NCBI RefSeq assembly: GCF_900148495.1
Contig: NZ_FTRU01000007.1
Span: 496,001 to 560,000, forward strand
Direction: 5' to 3'
DNA from: Negativibacillus massiliensis
Lineage (GTDB): Bacteria; Bacillota; Clostridia; Oscillospirales; Ruminococcaceae
DNA length: 64,000 nucleotides
In this document: positions 18,225-24,753 of the stretch, piece after piece
Numbering within the stretch: position 1 is the first letter of the stretch
Layout: every line of letters begins with the position of its first letter
Position numbers and translations under genes: made by a program
The notes under the pieces: generated by a model
The model's input: only the letters and a program-made list of their open reading frames with translations
Told to the model about the DNA's origin: nothing
Databases searched by the model: none

Positions 18225-19154
18225 TCACTCTCCTTCCTCTCGCTTCATTTTCAATTTCTTAAATCCTCCTTCCAAATATCCGTGTGACATATCGTGCCGA
18301 ACAAGAGCATCGTAGTAGGTGTCTATTGTCGTCGGCGCATTGTATATCGTAGTCAGCATATACTGACGGATATTTCTAATCTTTGTGGTGTTCTCCTTGA
18401 AGCAGTCCATAACATATCGAATGTGTTCGGCATTCAGTTTCATAAACCGACTGCGGACAATTTCTGCCGGACGCTCCTCTGCACCAATGCGAATCAACGG
18501 TCGCTTCGTGCAAACTGTTTCAACGATCAACTCCAGAATGTTATCCAGCATTTCGGAATCGTAAGGGTAATCCTTCTTCAACAAATCCATACTAAGCTGA
18601 TCCGAGAAATAATCAAAGTATTCTTGATACCGGTCATTCTCGTCCATCATTCCACCATTTCCGGAAGGAAAGATAGAATCAGTATCACTAAATTCAGTAT
18701 TTTTAATATCAGTATTATTACATTGTGATTTCGGAAGTTCTTGAGTTGTGATTTCCATTGTTCCAGAATTGTGATTTTCACAATTCAAGAGTTGTGAATC
18801 CACAGCAGAGATAAAGTTCTTCACATAGATCAGGTTGGGCTTTCCCAAACCCTGGCGCTTACGTTCAATCAATCCTGCTTTCTTCTCAAGTTCACTGAGC
18901 AGCTTGATAGCCTTTTGTTCAGCACAGTTCAGAGCCATCTTCGCTTCGTCGATTGTAAAAATGATATACACTCTACCGTTTTTATCTATCCAACCATTCT
19001 TGGCAGACAGGCTCATGCGGTCAAGCAAAATGCCATACAGCATCTTGGCATCGGCAGAAATATTCCAGAACCTCTCGTTCGTGAACAACACCTTCGGAAC
19101 TCGATAGAATGTGAATAGATCGGATTGCTGACCGTAAAAATAATCAAAACTCAC
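18225..19154 (-). CDS. repA: RepA_N-type replication initiator (DUF6017-like C-terminus)
   Basis: 309 residues. The N-terminal RepA_N winged-helix domain (about 10-115) has FYRVPKVLFTNERFWNISAD and AKMLYGILLDRMSLS. A variable linker (about 115-175) follows, then a conserved C-terminal domain resembling DUF6017 (SRFMKLNAEHIRYVMDCF ... IRNIRQYMLTTIYNAP). RepA_N proteins start theta replication from an origin inside their own gene. Here the linker-coding DNA holds four 23-bp iterons (18723-18814) beside an AT-rich stretch. The start is GTG at 19154, overlapping the stop of the small upstream gene, with AAGGTGG upstream. Confidence 0.88.
   Translation of the reverse strand: MSFDYFYGQQSDLFTFYRVPKVLFTNERFWNISADAKMLYGILLDRMSLSAKNGWIDKNGRVYIIFTIDEAKMALNCAEQKAIKLLSELEKKAGLIERKRQGLGKPNLIYVKNFISAVDSQLLNCENHNSGTMEITTQELPKSQCNNTDIKNTEFSDTDSIFPSGNGGMMDENDRYQEYFDYFSDQLSMDLLKKDYPYDSEMLDNILELIVETVCTKRPLIRIGAEERPAEIVRSRFMKLNAEHIRYVMDCFKENTTKIRNIRQYMLTTIYNAPTTIDTYYDALVRHDMSHGYLEGGFKKLKMKREEGE
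18679..18814. repeat. Iteron array and AT-rich stretch inside repA: candidate vegetative origin of the ICE
   Basis: Four direct repeats starting TTGTGA(T/A)T at 18723, 18746, 18769 and 18792 are spaced exactly 23 bases apart. The period is not a multiple of three, so selection is on the DNA and not on a protein repeat. The flank 18679-18720 is AT-rich with repeated CAGTAT motifs. In RepA_N plasmids the origin lies at this place in the gene. Confidence 0.7.
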
Positions 19155-19285
19155 ACGGCTTCACCACCTTCTTTCTGCGGAAAACTTTCTGTTGTCAGCG
19201 GAATGCTGCGGAAAGTCGTATCCGTCTTTTCGTAAGGACATCGGGCAAAATAGTAGAAGCGGTATTCCTGTTCATACACATCCAT
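19151..19285 (-). CDS. Small hypothetical ICE protein, about 44 residues
   Basis: The likely start is ATG 19285 (MDVYEQEYRFYYFARCPYE); an in-frame GTG at 19306 is the alternative. It overlaps the end of the Cys-rich gene upstream and the GTG of repA downstream, so translation is probably coupled. It is rich in aromatic residues with one Cys. No family recognised. Confidence 0.5.
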   Translation of the reverse strand: MDVYEQEYRFYYFARCPYEKTDTTFRSIPLTTESFPQKEGGEAV

Positions 19286-19286
19286 A

Positions 19287-19511
19287 TCAACGAAGCCCCA
19301 CTTCACGCATAACCTTCTTCGTACACCAACCAATGCACGGGTGATCTCGCCCATAGGGACAGCCATCACATTCCGACTTGGGTTTCGGCGGCAAAGAGAT
19401 TAAGTAGTAGCAATTATTTCTACCCAGACGGCAGCCCTTTCTGCCATTCGTCCAGAAGTAGCAGTAATGACAGTCGCTCGGCTTGTCTGCGGTATAAACA
19501 GGCTTGCTCAA
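19287..19511 (-). CDS. Cys-rich small ICE protein
   Basis: 74 residues from TTG 19511, preceded by TTGGAGGTG. Longer in-frame versions start inside the terminator hairpin upstream and are less likely. Ten Cys residues occur in pairs (SDCHYCYFW, KGCRLGRNNCYY, SECDGCPYG, HPCIGWCTKK), suggesting zinc or other metal binding. It is the first gene of the repA-parAB transcript. Similar Cys-rich proteins open this operon in other Tn1549-type ICEs; the function is unknown. Confidence 0.7.
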   Translation of the reverse strand: MSKPVYTADKPSDCHYCYFWTNGRKGCRLGRNNCYYLISLPPKPKSECDGCPYGRDHPCIGWCTKKVMREVGLR

Positions 19512-19556
19512 ATAAAACACCTCCAATCTCTTGTATTTGCCCATGGGTTTGGGCAT

Positions 19557-19604
19557 AAAAAAAGAGCGCCTATCCATCCCCAATGCGGGGCAAATAGACG
19601 CTCT
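19557..19604 (-). terminator. Terminator/attenuator hairpin in the leader of the repA operon
   Basis: Minus strand: AGAGCG-TCTAT arm, an internal CCCCGCATTGGGG hairpin, then ATAG-GCGCTCT followed by seven T. It sits about 45 bases before the TTG start of the first repA-operon gene, so read-through would control the maintenance genes. Confidence 0.7.
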
Positions 19605-19671
19605 ATGTACATAACGATATTTAATTTTATCTGCTATAACTGCATGGTATTCAAAACATCCGCCTTTTTTG

Positions 19672-19762
19672 ATTAGCTGGATTTTTGGCACGATTTTGGG
19701 GCTGATTAGCAGGAAGGGCATTTTCATTAGCAAGAACAGCCCGTTTTCTGCTAAAAATTAGC
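19672..19762. repeat. Four ATTAGC direct repeats near the ICE end
   Basis: ATTAGC at 19672, 19705, 19726 and 19757, in the context NATTAGC(T/A)(G/A)G. The spacings of 33, 21 and 31 bases are close to whole helical turns, so the sites face the same side of DNA. The location, 160-250 bases from the tRNA 3' end, suits integrase arm sites, excisionase sites or regulator sites. The 19,605-19,881 stretch holds no other recognisable element. Confidence 0.5.
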
Positions 19763-19875
19763 TGGCGATTTTGTCTTATAACAACCGTTCGATTCTGGAG
19801 GGGTTGTCAAAAATCAAATTTTGGAGTAGAATTTTATCTCATACAGTGAAAGAGCTTTTTCGTAGCTTTTTATAT

Positions 19876-19914
19876 AAGAAAAGCCGAAAACCCTTGAAAA
19901 CAAAGGCTTTCGGC
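19876..19914 (-). terminator. Terminator downstream of tRNA-Arg
   Basis: Minus strand: a GCCGAAA-GC-CTTT arm pairs with AAGGG-TTTTCGGC, followed by TTTTCTTATA. It lies right after the CCA end of the tRNA gene and probably ends the tRNA transcript. It lies on the ICE side of the likely attachment site. Confidence 0.7.
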
Positions 19915-19923
19915 GTTGTTCAC

Positions 19924-20000
19924 TGGCGTCCATAAGAGGATTTGAACCTCCGACCCCACGCTTAGGAGGCGTGTGCTCTATCCAGCTGAGCTATATGGAC
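19924..20000 (-). tRNA. tRNA-Arg (anticodon CCT)
   Basis: 77 nt with a full cloverleaf: acceptor GTCCATA/TATGGAC, D-arm GCTC...GAGC, anticodon stem CACGC/GCGTG around CTCCTAA (anticodon CCT, reads AGG), T-arm GGAGG TTCAAAT CCTCT, and an encoded CCA. It has its own promoter (20015-20043). The conjugative element abuts its 3' end, the usual integration target of tyrosine recombinases, so the 3' part is the likely att core. Confidence 0.95.
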
Positions 20001-20014
20001 GTGTCTGATATATG

Positions 20015-20043
20015 ATTATAGCCCGATCAAAGTCGAACTGCAA
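20015..20043 (-). promoter_or_regulatory. Promoter of tRNA-Arg
   Basis: Minus strand: -35 TTGCAG (20043-20038), 17-base spacer, -10 TATAAT (20020-20015), about 15 bases before the tRNA 5' end. Confidence 0.75.
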
Positions 20044-20069
20044 TCCCTTATTTAGTTTTTTTTGAGGTG

Positions 20070-20124
20070 GCCGTTGTAACGCAACCTTAGGAGGGGTTTA
20101 TTATATCCATTTAACTATGGGGGC
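20070..20124 (-). pseudogene. tRNA-Arg(CCT)-like remnant
   Basis: On the minus strand it starts GCCCCCATAGTTAAATGGAT, like the acceptor strand and D-arm of a tRNA. An anticodon-loop-like CTCCTAA follows, flanked by AACC/GGTT. The T-arm and the 3' acceptor strand that should pair with GCCCCCA are missing. It therefore looks like the 5' half of a second tRNA-Arg(CCT), upstream of the intact one. The rest of 20,125-20,333 shows nothing I can name. Confidence 0.5.
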
Positions 20125-20333
20125 AGACAATATAAAAGATAGCTCTACTAGTTTACTATTCTCAAGGAATTTTGTCAATACAGAAAGGAATAGGCAGCTG
20201 TTTAAAAAGGATGCTACATATTTATATGAACAAAAGAAGGTGAAAAAACGATTACCCCCTTTTCTATCAGGACAAAACGTGATATAGTAGTTGTCATGTA
20301 AAGATTATATTAACGCAGAACAGGAGGGACAAG

Positions 20334-20738
20334 ATGAAGTTTGAGAAATCCTGTGGAGCCATTGTTTATCGCAAGACACAAAATCAGATAGATCTTCTGC
20401 TCATAAAAAATCGCTATGGAGGACACTGGTCCTTTCCAAAAGGACATGTGGAAGGGGCCGAAACCGAGATGCAGACAGCATTGCGGGAAGTCAAAGAGGA
20501 AACAGGACTGGATATTTCGATTCAGGATGGATTTCGTCAGGCGGTGGAGTATTTTCCAAAGCCGAATGTGCGAAAACAGGTTGTTTATTTTCTGGGAGAA
20601 GCGCAGAGCGTGGAATTTAAGATGCAGGAAGAGGAGATCAGCCGCATTATCTGGACCGATATCCGCAAGGCTTACCACATGGTTACCTTTAAAAATGATA
20701 AAAACCTGATTTTGGTGGCGGGAAAACGCCTTCGATAG
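20334..20738 (+). CDS. Nudix hydrolase (Ap4A hydrolase-like)
   Basis: 134 residues. The Nudix box GHVEGAETEMQTALREVKEETGL fits GX5EX7REUXEEXGU at about 37-60, preceded by WSFPKGH as in bis(5'-nucleosyl)-tetraphosphatases. It hydrolyses nucleoside diphosphates linked to another group; Ap4A is the likely substrate by similarity of the SFPKGH segment. ATG at 20334 follows AGGAGG. It is the first gene outside the ICE/tRNA region, 43 bases before trkH, and may be co-transcribed with it. Confidence 0.88.
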   Translation: MKFEKSCGAIVYRKTQNQIDLLLIKNRYGGHWSFPKGHVEGAETEMQTALREVKEETGLDISIQDGFRQAVEYFPKPNVRKQVVYFLGEAQSVEFKMQEEEISRIIWTDIRKAYHMVTFKNDKNLILVAGKRLR

Positions 20739-20781
20739 AGGACCTTTCAGGGAATGAAACAGAAGGGAGAACATTTTTTCC

Positions 20782-22146
20782 ATGAATTCAGCCAAAAAGC
20801 GGGCAAGCATTAATCCGGCCCGCATGATTTCAGAAAGTTTTGCGGCGGTGATTGTGATTGGAGCAATCCTGCTGTGGCTGCCGATTTCCTCAAAGAGCGG
20901 TGAGTTCACACCACTGCTCAGTTGTGTGTTTACAGCAGCAAGCGCGACCTGTGTAACGGGCTTGATTTTGTTTGACACCTATACCCACTGGAACGCATTT
21001 GGCCAGGGGATTCTGATGATGCTCATTCAGATCGGAGGTCTGGGTCTGGTGACCTTTACCTCCTTCTTTAACCTGGTGGTGGGAAGAAAACTGGGACTGC
21101 GCGGTATGCGTCTCGCGTCCGAGTCGATCAACTCCACCAGCTTCGGGGATGTTCCGCACCTGCTGCGAATGATCATTACCTTTACCTTAACGGTGGAGTC
21201 AATCGGGGCGGTGCTGCTATCCCTTTATTTTGTCCCACGTTATGGCTTGCAAGGACTCTGGATTTCAGCCTTTTTGGCGGTATCCGCCTTTTGCAACGCG
21301 GGATTTGATATCCTGGGATTTTTGGGAGAGTATACCTCGCTGACCACCCTCAACGACAGTTATCTGGTGCTGTTTACCATTATGGCACTGATCATCATCG
21401 GTGGTTTGGGCTTTATCGTCTGGAATGACCTGATCGCATACCGCAAGACTAAAACATTGCTGCTGCATACCAAGATCGTTTTGATGGTTACCATCTTTTT
21501 GATCATAAGCGGTGCAATATGCTTCCTTTTGTTTGAGTGGGACAATCCGGCAACCATGCAGCCGATGAACCTCAAAGAAAAGATCGGCGCGGCGTTCATG
21601 CAGTCGGTCACCATGCGTACAGCAGGCTTTAACTCGATCGACCTGTATTCCATGCGGGATGTCACCAAAGTATTTTCCATTGTGCTGATGTTTATTGGTG
21701 CAGCACCGGGCTCGACCGGCGGTGGTATCAAGGTTACCACCATGGCGATCATCGTCATGACCGCTGTCTCGATTATCCGCGGCAAAGAAGAACCTTATGT
21801 CCTCAAACGTCGCATTGCAGCAAATGTGGTTTATCGTTCCATCGCCATTCTGTTTTTGGGTATCGTGGTAGTTAGTGTTACCTCCATTATCCTGATGACG
21901 ACAAGCCCACTGGAGCAAAACTCTTTTTCCGGTATCGATGCGGTATTTGAAGCAATGTCCGCTTTTGCGACCGTTGGCGTATCGGCAGGTGTGACGGGAA
22001 TTACCTCGGAAATTTCACAGGTTGCTCTGATTCTGGCAATGTTTATCGGCAGGGTAGGTCCGGTATCGTTTGGACTTTCGCTTGCAGCACAGCAGAGTGT
22101 CAGCAGAAAGCTGATCATGCCGGAAGGAAAGGTTATTGTAGGATAA
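20782..22146 (+). CDS. trkH: TrkH/KtrB-type potassium transporter membrane subunit
   Basis: 454 residues with about ten hydrophobic segments and four pore-loop regions carrying the family glycines (SATCVTGLILFDT, SAFCNAGFD, TMRTAGFNSID, SAFATVGVSAG). GAAPGSTGGGIKVTT is the TrkH/KtrB signature. The protein moves K+ (with Na+ or H+) into the cell, normally gated by a cytoplasmic TrkA/KtrA ring. No TrkA gene is next to it here. ATG at 20782, with a rather distant AAGGGAG. An 18-base tandem duplication spans the stop codon (22132-22167). Confidence 0.92.
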   Translation: MNSAKKRASINPARMISESFAAVIVIGAILLWLPISSKSGEFTPLLSCVFTAASATCVTGLILFDTYTHWNAFGQGILMMLIQIGGLGLVTFTSFFNLVVGRKLGLRGMRLASESINSTSFGDVPHLLRMIITFTLTVESIGAVLLSLYFVPRYGLQGLWISAFLAVSAFCNAGFDILGFLGEYTSLTTLNDSYLVLFTIMALIIIGGLGFIVWNDLIAYRKTKTLLLHTKIVLMVTIFLIISGAICFLLFEWDNPATMQPMNLKEKIGAAFMQSVTMRTAGFNSIDLYSMRDVTKVFSIVLMFIGAAPGSTGGGIKVTTMAIIVMTAVSIIRGKEEPYVLKRRIAANVVYRSIAILFLGIVVVSVTSIILMTTSPLEQNSFSGIDAVFEAMSAFATVGVSAGVTGITSEISQVALILAMFIGRVGPVSFGLSLAAQQSVSRKLIMPEGKVIVG

Positions 22147-22167
22147 CCTGTTATTGTAGGATAACCT
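22132..22167. repeat. 18-bp tandem duplication over the trkH stop codon
   Basis: GTTATTGTAGGATAACCT occurs twice in a row. The first copy contains the last codons and TAA stop of trkH; the second is non-coding. Confidence 0.8.
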
Positions 22168-22193
22168 GTAATCGATTCATTTTGCTTTACGGG

Positions 22194-22238
22194 AAAGCTC
22201 CGTACCTCTTTTGCAAGGGGACGGAGCTTTTTGTTTTG
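22194..22238 (+). terminator. Terminator after trkH
   Basis: AAAGCTCCGT and ACGGAGCTTT arms, followed by TTGTTTT. Confidence 0.85.
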
Positions 22239-22345
22239 CCCTGAGAGGAAAGAGACAAAACAGAAAATTTTAAAAAATATGAAACCTGTTTTCCGGTCAG
22301 GACGAAATACAGACAGAAAGCAAAAACGGATTGGAGGGAAGAAGG

Positions 22346-22876
22346 ATGGAAACGGAGATGGTGTCGCAGCTCATCGATCAGTTTGGCATGGATGTGATGC
22401 GGTTTTGCCGGAAGCTGACCTTTTGCAGCGAGGACGCCCAGGACCTGTATCAGCAGACCTTCTTAAAATTGATGGAACTTCGGGTTGCCATCCGGAAAGA
22501 GGAGAATCCGCGGGCCTTTCTGTTCAGCATTGCAAACGGCATCTGGAAGAATGAATGCCGAAAGCTCAGACGCAGGGCAAGGATTGCGCCGAGCATCAGC
22601 ATCTCCCGGATGCAGGAGGAAAACGAGCAGATACAGGACAGCGCCGATACACAGTCACAGGTGCTCGAGCAGATGCAGCAGGAGGAACTAAGGCGCGCGG
22701 TAGAACGGCTGGAACCAAAGTATAAAACACCGATCATCTTGATGTACACCTTTGGGATGAAGGTCGAGGAGATTGCAAAAATCGAACATCTGCCTCAGGC
22801 TACGGTCAAGACCAGATTGCGAAGGGCAAGGCAGAAACTAAAGATAGAAATGGAGGAACGAGGATATGGCATCTAG
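22346..22876 (+). CDS. ECF-type RNA polymerase sigma factor
   Basis: 176 residues. Sigma region 2 lies at about 10-75 (MRFCRKLTFCSEDAQDLYQQTFLKL ... NPRAFLFSIANGIWKNECRK), then a linker, then region 4 at about 115-168 with the helix-turn-helix MKVEEIAKIEHLPQATVKTRLRRARQKL. It directs RNA polymerase to a stress or envelope regulon, perhaps its own operon. The ATG at 22346, seven bases after TTGGAGGG, is preferred to a TTG 15 bases upstream. Its end overlaps the next gene by 11 bases. Confidence 0.9.
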   Translation: METEMVSQLIDQFGMDVMRFCRKLTFCSEDAQDLYQQTFLKLMELRVAIRKEENPRAFLFSIANGIWKNECRKLRRRARIAPSISISRMQEENEQIQDSADTQSQVLEQMQQEELRRAVERLEPKYKTPIILMYTFGMKVEEIAKIEHLPQATVKTRLRRARQKLKIEMEERGYGI

Positions 22877-23252
22877 GGAAAAGGAAGAAGCGCTGGAACA
22901 CCTGCTTTATCAGGCAATGCAGCAGCCAGATGGAAAAGAGCAGGAAGCACAGCTGATTGCACAGAACAACCTCCTGAAGATCGAGATGCAGAAAAGAAAG
23001 CAGATGAAGAGAATCTCCCTGTGCTATCTGCCGGGCATCTTAAACGGTGTGATTCTGCTTTTGATGGCGACAGTTGTCTGCATCTTTGTGCCGATTCCAT
23101 TCGTTCAGTCTTTGGCAGTGATTTTGACAGTTTTGTGGGGGATTGGCGGAATAGTGCTGACCCAAGTGGGCATCCGCTATTTTGAACTGCGGGAAAAGCT
23201 CAGTGTGGAGATTACAGCTCCAATTTTTAAAAGAGAAGGAAAGGAAGGATAG
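22866..23252 (+). CDS. Two-helix membrane protein, candidate anti-sigma factor
   Basis: 128 residues: a charged N-terminal cytoplasmic region (about 1-48, coil-like, EEALEHLLYQAMQQ), two membrane helices (about 55-77 and 83-103) and a short tail. It is translationally coupled to the ECF sigma gene (11-base overlap), the usual place for a membrane anti-sigma factor. No known anti-sigma domain can be recognised, so the role is inferred from position and shape. Confidence 0.65.
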   Translation: MASREKEEALEHLLYQAMQQPDGKEQEAQLIAQNNLLKIEMQKRKQMKRISLCYLPGILNGVILLLMATVVCIFVPIPFVQSLAVILTVLWGIGGIVLTQVGIRYFELREKLSVEITAPIFKREGKEG

Positions 23253-23255
23253 AAG

Positions 23256-24056
23256 ATGGCTGCAATGGTTGTTTGTATAGTTTTGCTGATTCTGGCAGCG
23301 CTCATTTTCACGCTGCTGATTGCCGGATGGGTTTATCTGGATGCAAAGGAACATGGAGAGCGTGGCTGGATGTGGGTGTGCATCATCCTGCTTTCCTCAC
23401 CGATTCTGGGAGGACTGATTTATCTGATCGCCCGCAGGGAGGAGCGTCTGCCCTGCCGCTTCTGCGGATGGATGGTGGATAAAAACGCCAACTACTGTGA
23501 GCATTGCGGGCAGAAAGCCCCTGTCTGTGAAGGAGGCAGCGGATATTTGCAGGATCTTCCGGCAGAGGAGCTCGGTGGAGATCTTGTGCGCAAGCAAAAG
23601 AGAAAGAAACGCAACCTGCGCTTTTTGACGGCGACCTTGCTGAGCGCGGCAGTGATGATTGCAGGTCTTGTAGGAGTGATCTTATTTGCGGTGAATAGCG
23701 GTGGAATGGATACCAACCTTGACTGGAACACCGGATGGGTTATGATGAATGTGGAAAAGAGCTGGGACAATGTCTGGACCTTCCGGTACAACAAGGCAAG
23801 TGAGAACTATCACACCAGCGCTACCCTCGAGCTAAACGACCCGCAGACAGAACGTCTGGCAGTTGATCTGCATTTTGAGCAGGGGGAGGAGATGCGGGTG
23901 CTGATTATCCAGAATGGAGTTGAGTCCGAGTATTTCCTGCAAAGCAGCGAACAGACCCAGTATCTGCCGCTTACAGAGTTTACAGAAGGGAAAATCAAGG
24001 TGCGGTTTTACAATAACGGGGTAGAAAATGTCGATGCCAGGGTAACGGTGGAATAG
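23256..24056 (+). CDS. Membrane protein with zinc ribbon, third gene of the ECF operon
   Basis: 266 residues. Two N-terminal helices (about 4-28 and 39-59) are followed by a cytoplasmic Cys4 zinc ribbon (CRFCGW ... CEHCGQ, about 67-85). A basic stretch KQKRKKR, a third helix (about 121-146) and an extracytoplasmic domain of about 115 residues come next. It lies 3 bases after the candidate anti-sigma gene. The layout could pass an outside signal to a cytoplasmic Cys4 module. No catalytic motif. The N-terminal two-helix part resembles phospholipase_D-nuclease-like small membrane domains (weak). Confidence 0.7.
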   Translation: MAAMVVCIVLLILAALIFTLLIAGWVYLDAKEHGERGWMWVCIILLSSPILGGLIYLIARREERLPCRFCGWMVDKNANYCEHCGQKAPVCEGGSGYLQDLPAEELGGDLVRKQKRKKRNLRFLTATLLSAAVMIAGLVGVILFAVNSGGMDTNLDWNTGWVMMNVEKSWDNVWTFRYNKASENYHTSATLELNDPQTERLAVDLHFEQGEEMRVLIIQNGVESEYFLQSSEQTQYLPLTEFTEGKIKVRFYNNGVENVDARVTVE

Positions 24057-24147
24057 AATATCCCGAAAATTGTTTGTTCGGAGGCATGGATGGGATGGAA
24101 TCGCGCATCGATCTGCGGTATAATGAAAGCAAAGGACGGTGGTAGCG

Positions 24148-24711
24148 GTGCAAATCAAGATGTATCAAAAAGAAGACTATCCAGTTTCCAACTGGTCGGG
24201 AGGAAAGACGACCCAGCTTTTTATCTATCCGGAGGACAGCGAGTACGCAAAGCGAAACTTTCTGTTTCGAATCAGCAGCGCAACGGTGGACTGTGAGCGC
24301 TCGGAATTTACTTCCCTCCCTGGAGTGAATCGGGTGATTCTGCCACTCAAAGGCAACCTGCACCTGTTTTATGAGGGACATGGCGAAAAGGTGCTTGCTC
24401 CCTATGAGCAGGACCGCTTTGACGGCGGCTGGAATACGGTGAGCGTGGGCAAAGCGACCGACTTTAATCTGATGCTCCGCGAGGAAACAAAGGGTGAGGT
24501 CGAAGTTCATACCCTGCAAACACAGGAAAACTTGTGCCTGCAAAACGATGATTCCATGATGCTGGTGTTTGCGGCGGAAGGAAATCTCTGTCTGGACGAA
24601 AAGCCGTTTGATAACTGGCAGCTTGCGGTAGTCGATGGAGAAGGAAAGATTTCTATTCAAAATAAAGAAGAGAAACCGGCAAAAGTCATTGTATGCAGAA
24701 TACAGCTCTAA
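24148..24711 (+). CDS. HutD/Ves family protein
   Basis: About 187 residues from GTG 24148 (GTG 24139 and ATG 24160 are alternatives). It matches the HutD/Ves cupin-like family: YPVSNWSGGKTTQLFIYPE at the start, FLFRISSATVD, the LPGVNRVILPLKGNLHLFYEG core and DRFDGGWNTVSVGKATDFNLM. HutD is linked to histidine use regulation in other bacteria, but no hut gene is present here, so its role in this organism is unclear. It ends at a bidirectional terminator shared with the convergent DUF4097 gene. Confidence 0.85.
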   Translation: MQIKMYQKEDYPVSNWSGGKTTQLFIYPEDSEYAKRNFLFRISSATVDCERSEFTSLPGVNRVILPLKGNLHLFYEGHGEKVLAPYEQDRFDGGWNTVSVGKATDFNLMLREETKGEVEVHTLQTQENLCLQNDDSMMLVFAAEGNLCLDEKPFDNWQLAVVDGEGKISIQNKEEKPAKVIVCRIQL

Positions 24712-24713
24712 TT

Positions 24714-24748
24714 AAAAAAACGAGGCAGTAAAAACTGCCTCGTTTTTT
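24714..24748. terminator. Bidirectional terminator between hutD-like and DUF4097 genes
   Basis: AACGAGGCAGT and ACTGCCTCGTT arms around AAAA, with A-run and T-run on either side, so it can act on both strands. Confidence 0.9.
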
Positions 24749-24753
24749 ATGTG

